A stretch of DNA of 64,000 nucleotides from the NCBI RefSeq assembly GCF_900156175.1, contig NZ_FTMV01000006.1:124001-188000 (forward strand), in the 5' to 3' direction. The first letter of the stretch is position 1, and each line of letters starts with the position of its first letter. The position numbers and the translations under genes were made by a program. Source of the stretch: Janthinobacterium sp. TND4EL3 (GTDB taxonomy: Bacteria; Pseudomonadota; Gammaproteobacteria; Burkholderiales; Burkholderiaceae_D). Shown in pieces: positions 26,345-35,228 of the stretch. Below the pieces are notes generated by a model. The model saw only the letters and a program-made list of their open reading frames with translations, had not been told where the DNA came from and searched no databases.

Positions 26345-27331
26345 ATGGCCGATAATTTCCTCTCCCAGGAAGAAGTCGATGCCCTTCTGAAGGGCGTCAA
26401 CGGAGACCAGGACGACGCGCAGGCGCCGGAAGACGTCACGGGAGTTCGTACCTACAACCTGGCGACCCAGGAGCGCATCGTGCGCGGCCGGATGCCGACG
26501 TTGGAAATTATCAACGAACGTTTCGCCCGCCTGCTGCGCGTGGGCCTGTTCAACTTCCTGCGCCGCAGCGCCGAAGTGTCGGTGGGTTCCGTGCGCGTGT
26601 CGAAGTACAGCGAATTCATCCGCAATCTGGTGGTGCCGACCAATCTGAACCTCGTGCACATGAAGCCGCTGCGCGGCACGGCGCTGATGGTGTTTGATCC
26701 GGGCCTCGTCTTCTTGCTGGTCGACAATCTGTTCGGCGGCGACGGGCGCTTTCATACGCGCGTCGAGGGCCGCGACTTTACGCAGACGGAGCAGCGCATC
26801 ATCCTGCGCATTCTCGACATCGTCTTCGAAGCCTATACCAAGTCGTGGGAACCGGTCTTCCCCGTCGAGTTTGAATATATCCGTTCAGAAATGAACACGC
26901 AGTTCGCCAACATCGCCACGCCGAACGAGGTCGTCGTGGCCTCCACGTTTACGGTGGAACTGGGCTCCGTTTCCGGTCAAATCCACTTCTGCATGCCGTA
27001 TTCGATGATCGAGCCTATCCGCGATTCGCTCACCTCGAGCCTGCAGGGCGAGGCGCTGGAAGTGGACAAGCGCTGGATCCGCCTGATGACGCAGCAGATC
27101 CAGATCGCCGAAGTCGAGCTGGTGGCCTCGCTGGGCACGGCGCGCGTGTCGTTCGACGAGATCTTGAACATGAAGGTGGGCGACATCATCCCGCTGAATA
27201 TTCCCGAACTGATTGCCGCCACGGTCGACGGCGTGCCCGTGATGGATTGCACTTACGGCGTGTTGAACGGACAATATGCGCTCAAAGTCGAAAAGTTGCT
27301 GGCGAATGCCGACAATATGAATAACCATTAA
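26345..27331 (+). CDS. fliM: flagellar motor switch protein FliM
   Basis: The 328-residue C-ring protein binds CheY-P through its N-terminal peptide LSQEEVDALLKGV (residues 6-18). The middle domain contains the GGxG-type FliG-binding motif (NLFGGDGRF), and the C-terminal SpoA-like domain matches FliN. It starts 6 nt after fliL. Confidence 0.96.
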   Translation: MADNFLSQEEVDALLKGVNGDQDDAQAPEDVTGVRTYNLATQERIVRGRMPTLEIINERFARLLRVGLFNFLRRSAEVSVGSVRVSKYSEFIRNLVVPTNLNLVHMKPLRGTALMVFDPGLVFLLVDNLFGGDGRFHTRVEGRDFTQTEQRIILRILDIVFEAYTKSWEPVFPVEFEYIRSEMNTQFANIATPNEVVVASTFTVELGSVSGQIHFCMPYSMIEPIRDSLTSSLQGEALEVDKRWIRLMTQQIQIAEVELVASLGTARVSFDEILNMKVGDIIPLNIPELIAATVDGVPVMDCTYGVLNGQYALKVEKLLANADNMNNH

Positions 27332-27381
27332 GAAATACCCGGATCGCGCTGCGGTCCGTATCTGTACAACAGGAGAAACAC

Positions 27382-27816
27382 ATGTCTGACAACCAAGACG
27401 ACCAAAGCGCGGAAGACGATTGGGGCGCGGCCATTGCCGAGCAGGCCAAGGCGGAAGCCGAAGCGCTGCAGAACCAGGCCGCCAATACGGCCAGCGCCGC
27501 CAGCGCCGCCGTGTTCAAGGACTTTTCCAAGCAGGCGTCGAAGTCGGAAACGCACAACGATATCGATTTCATCCTCGATATCCCCGTGCAGCTGACGGTC
27601 GAACTGGGCCGCACCAAGATCGCCATCAAGAACCTGCTGCAGCTGGCGCAGGGTTCCGTAGTCGAGCTCGACGGCCTGGCCGGCGAACCGATGGACGTGC
27701 TGGTCAACGGCTGCCTGATCGCCCAGGGCGAAGTGGTGGTGGTCAATGACAAGTTCGGCATCCGCCTGACCGACATCATCACGCCGTCCGAACGCATCCG
27801 AAAACTCAATAAATGA
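27382..27816 (+). CDS. fliN: flagellar motor switch protein FliN
   Basis: The 144-residue protein has an acidic, Ala/Gln-rich N-terminal half and the SpoA domain at about 65-140 (DFILDIPVQLTVELGRTKI, GSVVELDGLAGEPMDVLVNG, GEVVVVNDKFGIRLTDII). It forms the base of the C ring and docks FliH. AGGAGA sits 6 nt upstream. It overlaps fliO by ATGA. Confidence 0.96.
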   Translation: MSDNQDDQSAEDDWGAAIAEQAKAEAEALQNQAANTASAASAAVFKDFSKQASKSETHNDIDFILDIPVQLTVELGRTKIAIKNLLQLAQGSVVELDGLAGEPMDVLVNGCLIAQGEVVVVNDKFGIRLTDIITPSERIRKLNK

Positions 27817-28409
27817 AGCCTGGCCTGTTGATTTCCACTCTGCTGCCGCTCCTGGCGGCATGCAGCATCGCCCATGCGGCACCGGCAGCGGCCTCGGCGC
27901 CGGCGGCCAGCGCCGCCGTCGCCAGCGCACCGGCCGAGGTTGCTGTTGAGAAAGTAGCGGCTGCGCCCGCCGCTGCCGAGACGGCGCAGACGGCGCCCGC
28001 GCCTGCCGCCGCCCTGCCCGCCATACCGCCGGGCGCACCGATGACGATGGCGCCCGCATCGTCCGCCGGCAGCCTGCTGCAAACCATTTTCGCCCTCGTC
28101 TTCGTCCTGGCCCTGCTGATCGGCCTGGCCTGGTTCATGAAACGCTATGGCCCGAAAACCCTGGGCGGCAACAGCAAGATGCGCGTCGTCAGCTCGCTCA
28201 ACCTGGGCGGACGCGAACGCATCGTCCTCGTCGAAGTGGCCGACCAGTGGATCGTCGTGGGCGCCTCGCCCGGGCGCATCAACGCGCTGGCCACCCTGCC
28301 GCGCCAGGAAGGCGAGCCGCCCCAGCTGGCGGCAGCGCAACACGGCCCCGCGGCCGCCAATTTTTCCGAATGGCTGAAACAGACCATCGAAAAACGCAAT
28401 GGGAAATAA
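27813..28409 (+). CDS. fliO: flagellar biosynthesis protein FliO
   Basis: FliO assists assembly of the FliP ring in the export gate. The 198-residue protein has an N-terminal signal-like helix ending [10 protein letters not shown], an Ala/Pro-rich periplasmic part, a membrane helix at about 88-110 ([20 protein letters not shown]) and a cytoplasmic domain ([20 protein letters not shown]). The LAAC could be read as a lipobox, but the AHA signal-peptidase site is as likely. Confidence 0.88.
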   Translation: MKPGLLISTLLPLLAACSIAHAAPAAASAPAASAAVASAPAEVAVEKVAAAPAAAETAQTAPAPAAALPAIPPGAPMTMAPASSAGSLLQTIFALVFVLALLIGLAWFMKRYGPKTLGGNSKMRVVSSLNLGGRERIVLVEVADQWIVVGASPGRINALATLPRQEGEPPQLAAAQHGPAAANFSEWLKQTIEKRNGK

Positions 28410-28416
28410 GCAGGCA

Positions 28417-29202
28417 ATGAAGCACCTGACGCACAAGCCGTCCCTGACGTTGAGCAATATCAAGACTCCCCTGGCCTGGCTGCTGGCGGCCGCCGCCCTG
28501 GCCTTGCCGCTGTGGGCGCTGGCCGAACCGGGCATCCCCGCCTTCAGCAGCACGCCGGCGCCGGGCGGCGGCCAGAACTACTCGCTGCCGGTGCAGACGC
28601 TCATCCTGATGACGTCGCTCACCTTCCTGCCGGCGGCCCTGCTGATGATGACCTGCTTTACGCGCATCATCATCGTGCTCTCCTTGCTGCGCCAGGCCAT
28701 CGGCACGCAATCGGCGCCGCCGAACCAGGTGCTGGTGGGCCTGGCCCTGTTCCTGACCCTGTTCGTCATGGGCCCCGTGTTCGACAAGATCTATACGGAT
28801 GCATATCAACCGTATCAGGAAAACAAGATTACCATGCAGCAGGCCATGGACAAGGGTGTCGAACCGCTGAAAACCTTCATGCTCAAGCAGACGCGCCAGG
28901 CCGACCTGGCCCTGTTCGCCAAGATGTCGCGCTCGCCGGCCCTGCAAGGTCCGGAAGACGTGCCGCTGCGCATCCTCGTGCCCGCCTTCGTCACCAGCGA
29001 ACTGAAGACGGCGTTCCAGATCGGCTTTGCCATCTTCATCCCGTTCCTGATCATCGACATGGTGGTCGCCAGCGTGCTGATGTCGATGGGCATGATGATG
29101 ATGTCGCCGGCGACGATTTCGCTGCCGTTCAAGCTGATGCTGTTCGTGCTCGTCGATGGCTGGCAGCTGCTGCTGGGCTCGCTGTCACAGAGTTTTTACT
29201 AG
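28417..29202 (+). CDS. fliP: flagellar export gate protein FliP
   Basis: FliP forms the pentameric core of the export gate. After a signal sequence ([16 protein letters not shown]), the conserved membrane regions follow ([54 protein letters not shown]). The ATG at 28417 gives 261 residues with GGGAAAT upstream and no overlap with fliO. An ATG at 28399 would add six residues and overlap fliO by 11 bp. Confidence 0.95.
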   Translation: MKHLTHKPSLTLSNIKTPLAWLLAAAALALPLWALAEPGIPAFSSTPAPGGGQNYSLPVQTLILMTSLTFLPAALLMMTCFTRIIIVLSLLRQAIGTQSAPPNQVLVGLALFLTLFVMGPVFDKIYTDAYQPYQENKITMQQAMDKGVEPLKTFMLKQTRQADLALFAKMSRSPALQGPEDVPLRILVPAFVTSELKTAFQIGFAIFIPFLIIDMVVASVLMSMGMMMMSPATISLPFKLMLFVLVDGWQLLLGSLSQSFY

Positions 29203-29211
29203 GGGAATACG

Positions 29212-29481
29212 ATGACACCCGAAAGCGTCATGACCCTGGGCCGCCATGCGATGGAAATCACCCTGATGGTGGCCGCGCCCATGCTGCTCGTCGCCCTCAT
29301 CATCGGCCTGATCGTGAGTATTTTCCAGGCGGCCACGCAGATCAACGAGGCGACCCTGTCCTTCATCCCCAAGCTGGTCGGCATCTTCGTCGCCCTCGTC
29401 GTGGCCGGTCCGTGGATGCTGTCCGTCATGCTCGACTACATGCGCCAGGTATTTACCGGCATTCCGAACCTGGTCGGCTAG
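29212..29481 (+). CDS. fliQ: flagellar export gate protein FliQ
   Basis: The 89-residue protein has two membrane helices (about 15-38 and 50-75) and the family signature LIVSIFQAATQINEATLSFIPK. It packs around FliP/FliR in the export gate. GGGGAATACG precedes the ATG. Confidence 0.96.
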   Translation: MTPESVMTLGRHAMEITLMVAAPMLLVALIIGLIVSIFQAATQINEATLSFIPKLVGIFVALVVAGPWMLSVMLDYMRQVFTGIPNLVG

Positions 29482-29503
29482 GCATGGGGCCACGGCATAC
29501 GCC

Positions 29504-30367
29504 ATGCTGACCCTGTCGAGCATCGAACTGAACACGTGGATCGCAGCGCTGCTGTGGCCGCTTAGCCGCATCCTCGGCCTGATCGCGGCCGCGCCCCTGT
29601 TCGGCAACGCGGCCGTGCCGGCCACCGTCAAGGTGTCGCTGGGCGCCCTGCTGGCCATGATCATCGCCCCCACCGTGCCGGCCTTGCCTGCCGTCAACCC
29701 GATGTCCTTGCCCGGCTTGCTGATCCTCACGCAAGAGATGCTGGTGGGCCTGGCCATGGGTTTTTCCATCCGCATCGTGTTTTCCGCCATTGAAATGGCC
29801 GGCGAGATCAGCAGCCTGACCATGGGCCTGGGCTTCGCCTCGTTCTTCGACCCGCAAACCAAGGGCCGGTCGTCCGCCATCAGCCAGTTCCTCGTCATGC
29901 TGGCCACGTTGATGTTTCTCACAGTCAATGGCCACCTGGTCTTGCTGGCGGCGCTGGCGGAAAGCTTCGTCAGCCTGCCCATCTCGGCCAGCCCCATCAA
30001 CAGCGGCGGCTTCCAGCAACTGGCCGCCTGGGGCGCGGAAATTTTCCGCTCGGGCGTGCAGATTTCACTGCCCATCGTAGCGGCCCTGCTGCTGACCAAC
30101 GTGGCACTGGGCATCTTGACGCGGGCCGCGCCGCAGCTGAACATTTTCGGCATCGGCTTTCCCGTCACGCTGGGCGTGGGCTTGCTGGTGATCGGCATGG
30201 TCCTGCCCTACCTGGCCACGCCCTTCCAGAACATGTTCCTGCGTGGCATAGAAACGGCGCGGCTGCTGCCGCGCGGCTTTGCCGCGCGCGACCGGCCACC
30301 GCCGCCCGCGCCACCGAATCCCCTGCGTCCGGCGGCACCGGCCACGCCGCTGCCGCCAGCGCGCTGA
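29504..30367 (+). CDS. fliR: flagellar export gate protein FliR
   Basis: The 287-residue protein has about six membrane helices and family motifs LRIxxxxxxAPLFGN-like (LSRILGLIAAAPLFGN) and EMLVGLAMGFSIRIVFSAI. FliR combines FliP- and FliQ-like folds and is the single-copy gate subunit. The last 25 residues are an unusual Pro/Ala-rich tail (RPPPPAPPNPLRP). It ends the fliL operon, 6 bp before the convergent exporter gene. Confidence 0.94.
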   Translation: MLTLSSIELNTWIAALLWPLSRILGLIAAAPLFGNAAVPATVKVSLGALLAMIIAPTVPALPAVNPMSLPGLLILTQEMLVGLAMGFSIRIVFSAIEMAGEISSLTMGLGFASFFDPQTKGRSSAISQFLVMLATLMFLTVNGHLVLLAALAESFVSLPISASPINSGGFQQLAAWGAEIFRSGVQISLPIVAALLLTNVALGILTRAAPQLNIFGIGFPVTLGVGLLVIGMVLPYLATPFQNMFLRGIETARLLPRGFAARDRPPPPAPPNPLRPAAPATPLPPAR

Positions 30368-30373
30368 CCAAGG

Positions 30374-31018
30374 CTAGCCGCCCAGCGCGTGGCGCAGCAG
30401 CAGCGCGGCCAGCACGAACATGGTGACGCCGATCAGGCCGTCGAGCACTTGCCAGGCGCGGGGCCGCGCAAACCACGGCGCCAGCCAGCGCGCGCCGACT
30501 CCCAGCGATGCAAACCACAGCAGGCTGGCCGCGCTGGCGCCCAGAATAAACCAGCCACGCAGCGCGCCCGGCTGCTGGGCACCAATACTTCCCACCAGCA
30601 ATACCGTATCCAGATACACATGGGGGTTGAGCAAGGTAAACGCGGCCGCCTGGGCCAGCACGGCGCCCGCGCCCAGGCCATGTCCCCCTGCGGCGGCGCG
30701 CAATTGCTGGGGCCGGCGCGCGCGGCGCAGCGCCTGCCAGCCATACGCGGCCAGGAAGGCGGCGCCGCCCAGCGCCAGTGCGCTGGCCAGCAAGGGGCGC
30801 TGCCCCAGCGCGTGGGCCATGCCCAGCACGCCGGCGGCGATCAGCGCGGCATCGGCGAGCGCGCAAAACAGCACGATCTTGCACACATGTTCGCGGCGCA
30901 AACCTTGCCGCAAGACGAAGGCATTTTGCGAACCGATGGCAACGATGAGTCCCAGGCCCAGGGTCAAGCCCTGGAGAAACACGGAAAAGGCGTATGGAGC
31001 AGTCGAGGAGAGTGTCAT
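30374..31018 (-). CDS. LysE/ArgO family amino-acid exporter
   Basis: The 214-residue inner-membrane protein has five to six helices. It shows LysE-family motifs: LGLIVAIGSQNAFVLRQGL in the first helix and LNPHVYLDTVLLVGSIG in the fourth. Relatives export arginine or lysine. It is divergent from an ArgP-type LysR gene, the classic exporter/regulator pair, so the substrate is probably a basic amino acid. The 73-bp shared promoter region would hold the regulator's site. Confidence 0.88.
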   Translation of the reverse strand: MTLSSTAPYAFSVFLQGLTLGLGLIVAIGSQNAFVLRQGLRREHVCKIVLFCALADAALIAAGVLGMAHALGQRPLLASALALGGAAFLAAYGWQALRRARRPQQLRAAAGGHGLGAGAVLAQAAAFTLLNPHVYLDTVLLVGSIGAQQPGALRGWFILGASAASLLWFASLGVGARWLAPWFARPRAWQVLDGLIGVTMFVLAALLLRHALGG

Positions 31019-31091
31019 GCGTGCATCTTGCCTGCCCGATAAAATGAAGGCAAACTACCTTTTCTGTCGCTAGTTAAGGAATACTTCATCC

Positions 31092-32010
31092 ATGCTCGAC
31101 TATGCATCGCTCAGCGCGCTGGCCGCCGTGATCCGGGAAGGCAGCTTCGAGCGCGCCGCACGCGCCTTGCACGTGACGCCATCGGCCGTTTCGCAGCGCG
31201 TGCGCCTGCTGGAAGAGCGCGTCGGCTGCGCGCTGGTGATACGCGACCAGCCCTGCCGCGCCACGGACACGGGCCGGCGCCTGTGCCGGCACGTGGACCA
31301 GGTGCAGCTGCTCGAACAGGATTTGCAGGGCAGCTTGCCAGCGCTGGCGCAGACAGCACTGGGCATGGCGCGCGCCACCTTGCCCGTCGCCGTGAATGCG
31401 GACAGCCTGGCCACGTGGCTGGCGCCCGCCCTCGCCGTCTTCGCCGCGGCACATCCGGTGCTGATGGACGTAGCGGTCGACGACCAGGACCATACGGCCG
31501 AATGGCTGCGCAGCGGTGCCGTGCTGGCCGCCGTCAGCGCCATGGCCCGGCCCGCGTCGGGCTGCAACAGCCGCCCGCTGGGCGCCATGCGCTACCTGGC
31601 GGCCGCCAGTCCCGCCTTCCTGCAGCGCTATTTTGCCCACGGCGTCGGTGCCGCCAGCCTGGTGCTGGCGCCCAGCCTCGTCTTCAATGCCAAGGATGAA
31701 TTGCAGGCGCGCTGGGTGCGGCGCCTGTGCCACCGGCACGTGGAATTGCCGCGCCATGCCCTGCCCTCGCCGCATGCCTTCGTCACGGCCGCGCTGGCCG
31801 GCATGGGCTGGGGCCGGCATGGGCTGGGGCCTGCATCCGCAGGCGCTGATCCAGCCCCATCTTGATACGGGCGCGCTGGTCGAGCTGCTGCCCGAAACGC
31901 CCCTGGACGTGGCCCTGCACTGGCACACGGCGCGCGCCGCGTCCAGCCTGCTCGACGGGCTGAGCGGCGCCGTCCTGGCCGCCGCCCGCGCCGCCCTGCT
32001 GCCGCCCTGA
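31092..32010 (+). pseudogene. argP: argP/iciA-type LysR regulator, frameshifted by a 16-bp tandem duplication
   Basis: The first frame gives an intact LysR N-terminus (MLDYASLSALAAVIREGSFE, then AARALHVTPSAVSQRV) and most of the effector domain. It then shifts at about 31816 and stops at 31865, so the product has 257 residues with an aberrant last 18 or so. The missing C-terminus (LHPQALIQPHL, GALVELLPETPLDVALHW, RAASSLLDGL) continues in the +1 frame to 32010. Deleting one copy of the 16-bp repeat restores one frame of about 301 residues reading AALAGMGWGLHPQAL, the usual ArgP length and motif. The gene is therefore probably inactive or altered. Confidence 0.88.
31798..31831 (+). repeat. 16-bp direct tandem duplication inside argP
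   Basis: CCGGCATGGGCTGGGG occurs twice head to tail (31798-31813 and 31814-31829), and CC follows to extend the match to 34 bp. Sixteen is not a multiple of three, so the copy number sets the reading frame. Confidence 0.95.
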
Positions 32011-32019
32011 CGGGCCGCC

Positions 32020-33279
32020 TCAATGCTGGTCGCTGCTGAATGCGAAGCGCCAGCGCCGCAGGTCGAGATTCAGGCGCAACTGGTGATGTTTCACCAGGTA
32101 GCGCACGCCAACGAGGGCCGCCGCCAGGCCCGACAGGGCACCTATGCCCAGGGCCCAGCGCGGGCCGAAGGTATCGGCCACCCAGCCCACGATGGGCGCG
32201 CCCAGCGGCGTGCCGCCAGCCGAGATCGCCAAAAGGATGGCCATCACGCGGCCCCGCATGGCCGGTGCCGTCGACAGTTGCACGCTGCTGTTGACACTGG
32301 TGGTAAACGTTTGCGCGGCGATGCCGATGACCACCAGCATGACGCCGAACAGCCAGTAATTGGGCATCACGGCGGCCAGCGCACAGCCGAAGCCGAACAG
32401 CGCGGCCGCGCCCAGCAGCAGGGCCAGCGTGGGCCGGCCGCGCCCCGCCGCAAGCAGGGCGCCGGCCACGGAACCGCAGGCCATGATGGAACTGAGCACG
32501 CCATACTGGCCGGCGCCCGCATGGAAGGCCGTCACCGACATGGTCGAGAGGAAAATCGGGAAGTTCAGGCCGAAGGTGCCGATCAGGAACAGCATCAGCA
32601 GGATGGCCATCAGGTCCGGCCGCTGGCGCACGTAGCGGAAGCCCTCGCCCAGGCTGGCGCGCGTGGCCTTGATGCGCGGCGCGCGGCGCAGCAGTTCCAC
32701 GCGCAGCAGCAACAGCGAACCGATCACGGCGGCAAACGAGACGGCATTGATGATGAAGACCCAGCCGCTGCCGACGCTGCTGATGAGCAGGCCCGCCACG
32801 GCCGGGCCCAGCATGCGCGCCGCGTTGAACGAGGTGGAGTTGAGCGCCACGGCGTTCGTCAGGTCTTCCTCGCCGACGATTTCAGCAACGAAGGTCTGCC
32901 GCACGGGGGAATCGAAGGCCGTCACGCACCCCAGCAAAAAGGCAAACACATACACATGCCACAGTTGTACCAGGCCGCTGATGCACAGCAAGCCCAGGCC
33001 CAGCGCCAGCAAGCCCATGGCCGCCTGCGTGCACAGCAGCAGTTTGCGGCGGTCCAGCAGGTCGGCCGCCATGCCCGTCAGGGGCAGCAACAGCAGCTGC
33101 GGCCCGAATTGCAAGGCCATGACGATGCCGACGGCGCTGGCCTTGTGCTGCGTCAATTCGCTCAGCACCAGCCAATCCTGCGCCGTGCGCTGCATCCACG
33201 TGCCGACATTCGACACGAGGGCGCCGCCGGCCCAGATACGGTAATTGGGAATGCGTAGCGAACGGAATGTGTTGTTCAT
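32020..33279 (-). CDS. major facilitator superfamily efflux transporter (DHA3/EntS-like)
   Basis: The 419-residue protein has about twelve membrane helices. It shows the MFS loop motif GMAADLLDRRKLLL after helix 2, FDSPVRQTFVAEIVGEEDL in the region typical of the MFS_3/EntS group, and a second-half copy of the fold. Substrate cannot be read from sequence; drugs or siderophores are common in the group. It lies 48 nt downstream of a marR gene on the same strand and is its likely target. Confidence 0.88.
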   Translation of the reverse strand: MNNTFRSLRIPNYRIWAGGALVSNVGTWMQRTAQDWLVLSELTQHKASAVGIVMALQFGPQLLLLPLTGMAADLLDRRKLLLCTQAAMGLLALGLGLLCISGLVQLWHVYVFAFLLGCVTAFDSPVRQTFVAEIVGEEDLTNAVALNSTSFNAARMLGPAVAGLLISSVGSGWVFIINAVSFAAVIGSLLLLRVELLRRAPRIKATRASLGEGFRYVRQRPDLMAILLMLFLIGTFGLNFPIFLSTMSVTAFHAGAGQYGVLSSIMACGSVAGALLAAGRGRPTLALLLGAAALFGFGCALAAVMPNYWLFGVMLVVIGIAAQTFTTSVNSSVQLSTAPAMRGRVMAILLAISAGGTPLGAPIVGWVADTFGPRWALGIGALSGLAAALVGVRYLVKHHQLRLNLDLRRWRFAFSSDQH

Positions 33280-33327
33280 CTGGGCGTGCGGGCTCCTTGC
33301 CGGGGTCGTGGTGAAAAAATCAGCGGA

Positions 33328-33780
33328 TCACTCCGCCAAGCGTCTGAGTAATGCCACCGCCTTGTCCAGCTCGCTAACTTCAGCCGGCGTGTAGCGGGTT
33401 TCTATCGTGCGCGCCAGCCAGTCTTCGCGCGCGGCGCGGCTGGCCGCGATCCACGCGCGGCAACTGTCCGTCAGGGTCAATAAGGTCTGCCGGCCATCGA
33501 GCGGATCGGGCGAACCCGTCACCATCCGCGCTTGCGTCAAGGCTTGCACGGTGGCGGCCATGGACTGGGGCCGCATGCCTTCGGCGCGCGCCAGGCTGCT
33601 GGCGGTGGCCGGGCCGTCGCGCTCGAGACGGCTCAGCACGGAGGCTTGCGACATGCTGACGTCGCCCAGGTGCGCTTCCTCGCGCAGGCGGCGGCGCAGC
33701 TTGCCGATGACGATGCGCAGTTCGCCGGCCAGCTGCAATACGTGTTCGTGGTCTTCTTGCGGGGTGCTCATGGTAGCCAT
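33328..33780 (-). CDS. MarR family transcriptional regulator
   Basis: The 150-residue winged-helix protein shows the MarR pattern: SMSQASVLSRLERDGPATAS for the first helices, RPQSMAATVQALTQARMV for the recognition helix, and SPDPLDGRQTLLTLT for the wing. ATG codons at 33780 and 33771 are both possible; no clear Shine-Dalgarno decides. An inverted repeat 28 bp upstream is a probable operator, so autorepression and control of the downstream MFS gene are likely. Confidence 0.88.
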   Translation of the reverse strand: MATMSTPQEDHEHVLQLAGELRIVIGKLRRRLREEAHLGDVSMSQASVLSRLERDGPATASSLARAEGMRPQSMAATVQALTQARMVTGSPDPLDGRQTLLTLTDSCRAWIAASRAAREDWLARTIETRYTPAEVSELDKAVALLRRLAE

Positions 33781-33808
33781 GTGGTGGATCAACGGCCCCT
33801 ACTATAAC

Positions 33809-33846
33809 AGATATGCAGGTAGACTGCACAGTTTGACTGCATATCT
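33809..33846 (-). promoter_or_regulatory. probable MarR operator
   Basis: A perfect 10-bp inverted repeat, AGATATGCAG (33809-33818) and CTGCATATCT (33837-33846), is separated by 18 bp in an AT-rich stretch just before the marR start. Arms of this AT/GC type are usual for MarR dimers. Confidence 0.65.
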
Positions 33847-33872
33847 TATCAGGATGGCCAGATGGCGGACGC

Positions 33873-33910
33873 AAAAAAGCCGGGGCGGAAGATGCACTCC
33901 CTGCCCCGGC
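33873..33910 (-). terminator. rho-independent terminator of flgKL
   Basis: On the minus strand, GCCGGGGC and GCCCCGGC form an 8-bp stem around a 16-nt loop, followed by six T (33878-33873). It lies 25 bp past the flgL stop. Confidence 0.88.
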
Positions 33911-33935
33911 CCGGCCCGCCATCGCGGCCGACGGC

Positions 33936-35177
33936 TTAGCTGATGTAGTTGAACAGCGACAGGCCCGAGATCGAGGTGAACGATTTTTGCGCCGCCTGCA
34001 GCGTCACCTGCTGCTGGCTGAAGGTGGAAATGGCTTTCACCATGTCCAGGTCCTGCAGGTCCGACAGGGTGGTGGCGTACTGGATGTCGAGGTCGTCGCC
34101 GGCGCTGTCGAGATAATCGAGCTCCTTCATGCGGGCGCCCACTTCGGCGCGCACGGACAGCACATTGTCGTAGGCCGTGTCGAGAATATTGTGCGCCGCG
34201 TTCAGGCCGTTCGTCAGGCGCGCCTGGCCCGCGTCGCCGCTGCCCGGCTGGCGCAGCACGCCGATCAGGTTTTTCACGGTGGTAAACAGCGATTCCTTGG
34301 CGCTCGGCTCCAGCGTAAAGCTGTCCTGGTCGGCCGGCTTGCCCGTGATGTTCACCTGCTGGCCGTCGAAGGTAATGGCGTCGCCCGCCTTGTAGGCGAT
34401 GGGCACGGCGGGATTGGGCACTGTCTGGCCCAGCGTGGCGTCCATGACGGTATAGGTGGTGACGGCGTCGGTGCCCGTGCCCGTGACCTTGAAGTCGATC
34501 GAATACTTGTGCCCTGTCAATGCCGACGGGTCCGTCACGGTGCCGCCCGAGATCACGCCCGAGCCGCCGCGCGTGAAGTTGGCCGTGGCCGCCGCCGTGG
34601 TGAATTTACCGTTGCCGGTCAGGTTATTCTCGAACACGGTGGCGCCGGAATCGCTGGTGGCCAGGTAACGGGCCGACCCCACCTGCAGTTCGCGCTGGCC
34701 CTGGTCGCCCACGTAGCTGGCGCCCGTCGGCGTCTGGCTGAAAGGCTGGGTGGTGGATTTATAGCCGGAAAACAGGTAGCCGCCCGCGCCATCGGCCGTA
34801 TTGGCGATGCCCAGCAAGTCGGTCAGCCGGCCTTCCAGCTCCTTGGCCAGGGTATCGCGGTCGACGTCCTTGAGCGAAGGATTGCCGGCCTTGAGGACCA
34901 GGTCCTTCACGTCGGCGATCAGCGAAGTGGTGCTGGCCAGCGCCAGCTCTTCCTGCGACAGGAAATTCTTCGCATTCGAGCGGTTGGTGACGAACTGGGT
35001 ATTGATCGATTGCGACTGCGTCACTTCCAGCGCGCGCGCGGAGGCGATCGGATCGTCGGCCGGCGTCAGGTTGCGGCGGTTCGACGACAGCTGCATCTGC
35101 GTACGGTTCAAGGCGCCCTGCAGATTGTTCAGCTGCGAGCTGCCCTGGTCATAAATCATTCGTGTGCTGATGCGCAT
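33936..35177 (-). CDS. flgL: flagellar hook-associated protein 3 (FlgL)
   Basis: The 413-residue junction protein connects hook-cap and filament zones. The flagellin-like N-terminus (MRISTRMIYDQGSSQLNNLQ) and C-terminus (LQDLDMVKAISTFSQQQVTL) are conserved, while the middle is variable beta-rich sequence. It is 51 nt downstream of flgK, probably one transcript from the sigma28 promoter before flgK. Confidence 0.95.
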   Translation of the reverse strand: MRISTRMIYDQGSSQLNNLQGALNRTQMQLSSNRRNLTPADDPIASARALEVTQSQSINTQFVTNRSNAKNFLSQEELALASTTSLIADVKDLVLKAGNPSLKDVDRDTLAKELEGRLTDLLGIANTADGAGGYLFSGYKSTTQPFSQTPTGASYVGDQGQRELQVGSARYLATSDSGATVFENNLTGNGKFTTAAATANFTRGGSGVISGGTVTDPSALTGHKYSIDFKVTGTGTDAVTTYTVMDATLGQTVPNPAVPIAYKAGDAITFDGQQVNITGKPADQDSFTLEPSAKESLFTTVKNLIGVLRQPGSGDAGQARLTNGLNAAHNILDTAYDNVLSVRAEVGARMKELDYLDSAGDDLDIQYATTLSDLQDLDMVKAISTFSQQQVTLQAAQKSFTSISGLSLFNYIS

Positions 35178-35228
35178 GATGCTGCCCTTCCAGAAAGCCG
35201 CTGCGCATTGCGCTGCGGCAAAAATTGA

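Noticed and set aside
27813-28409. FliO as a lipoprotein (LLAAC)
   Set aside because: The Cys is not followed by the usual pattern and an AHA signal-peptidase site lies just after it. The membrane helix further on is enough to anchor the protein.
30374-33846. The exporter/argP/MFS/marR block as a horizontally acquired island
   Set aside because: Base composition and codon style match the neighbours, and no integrase, tRNA or flanking repeats are visible. It is a local insert between flagellar operons, but transfer cannot be shown.
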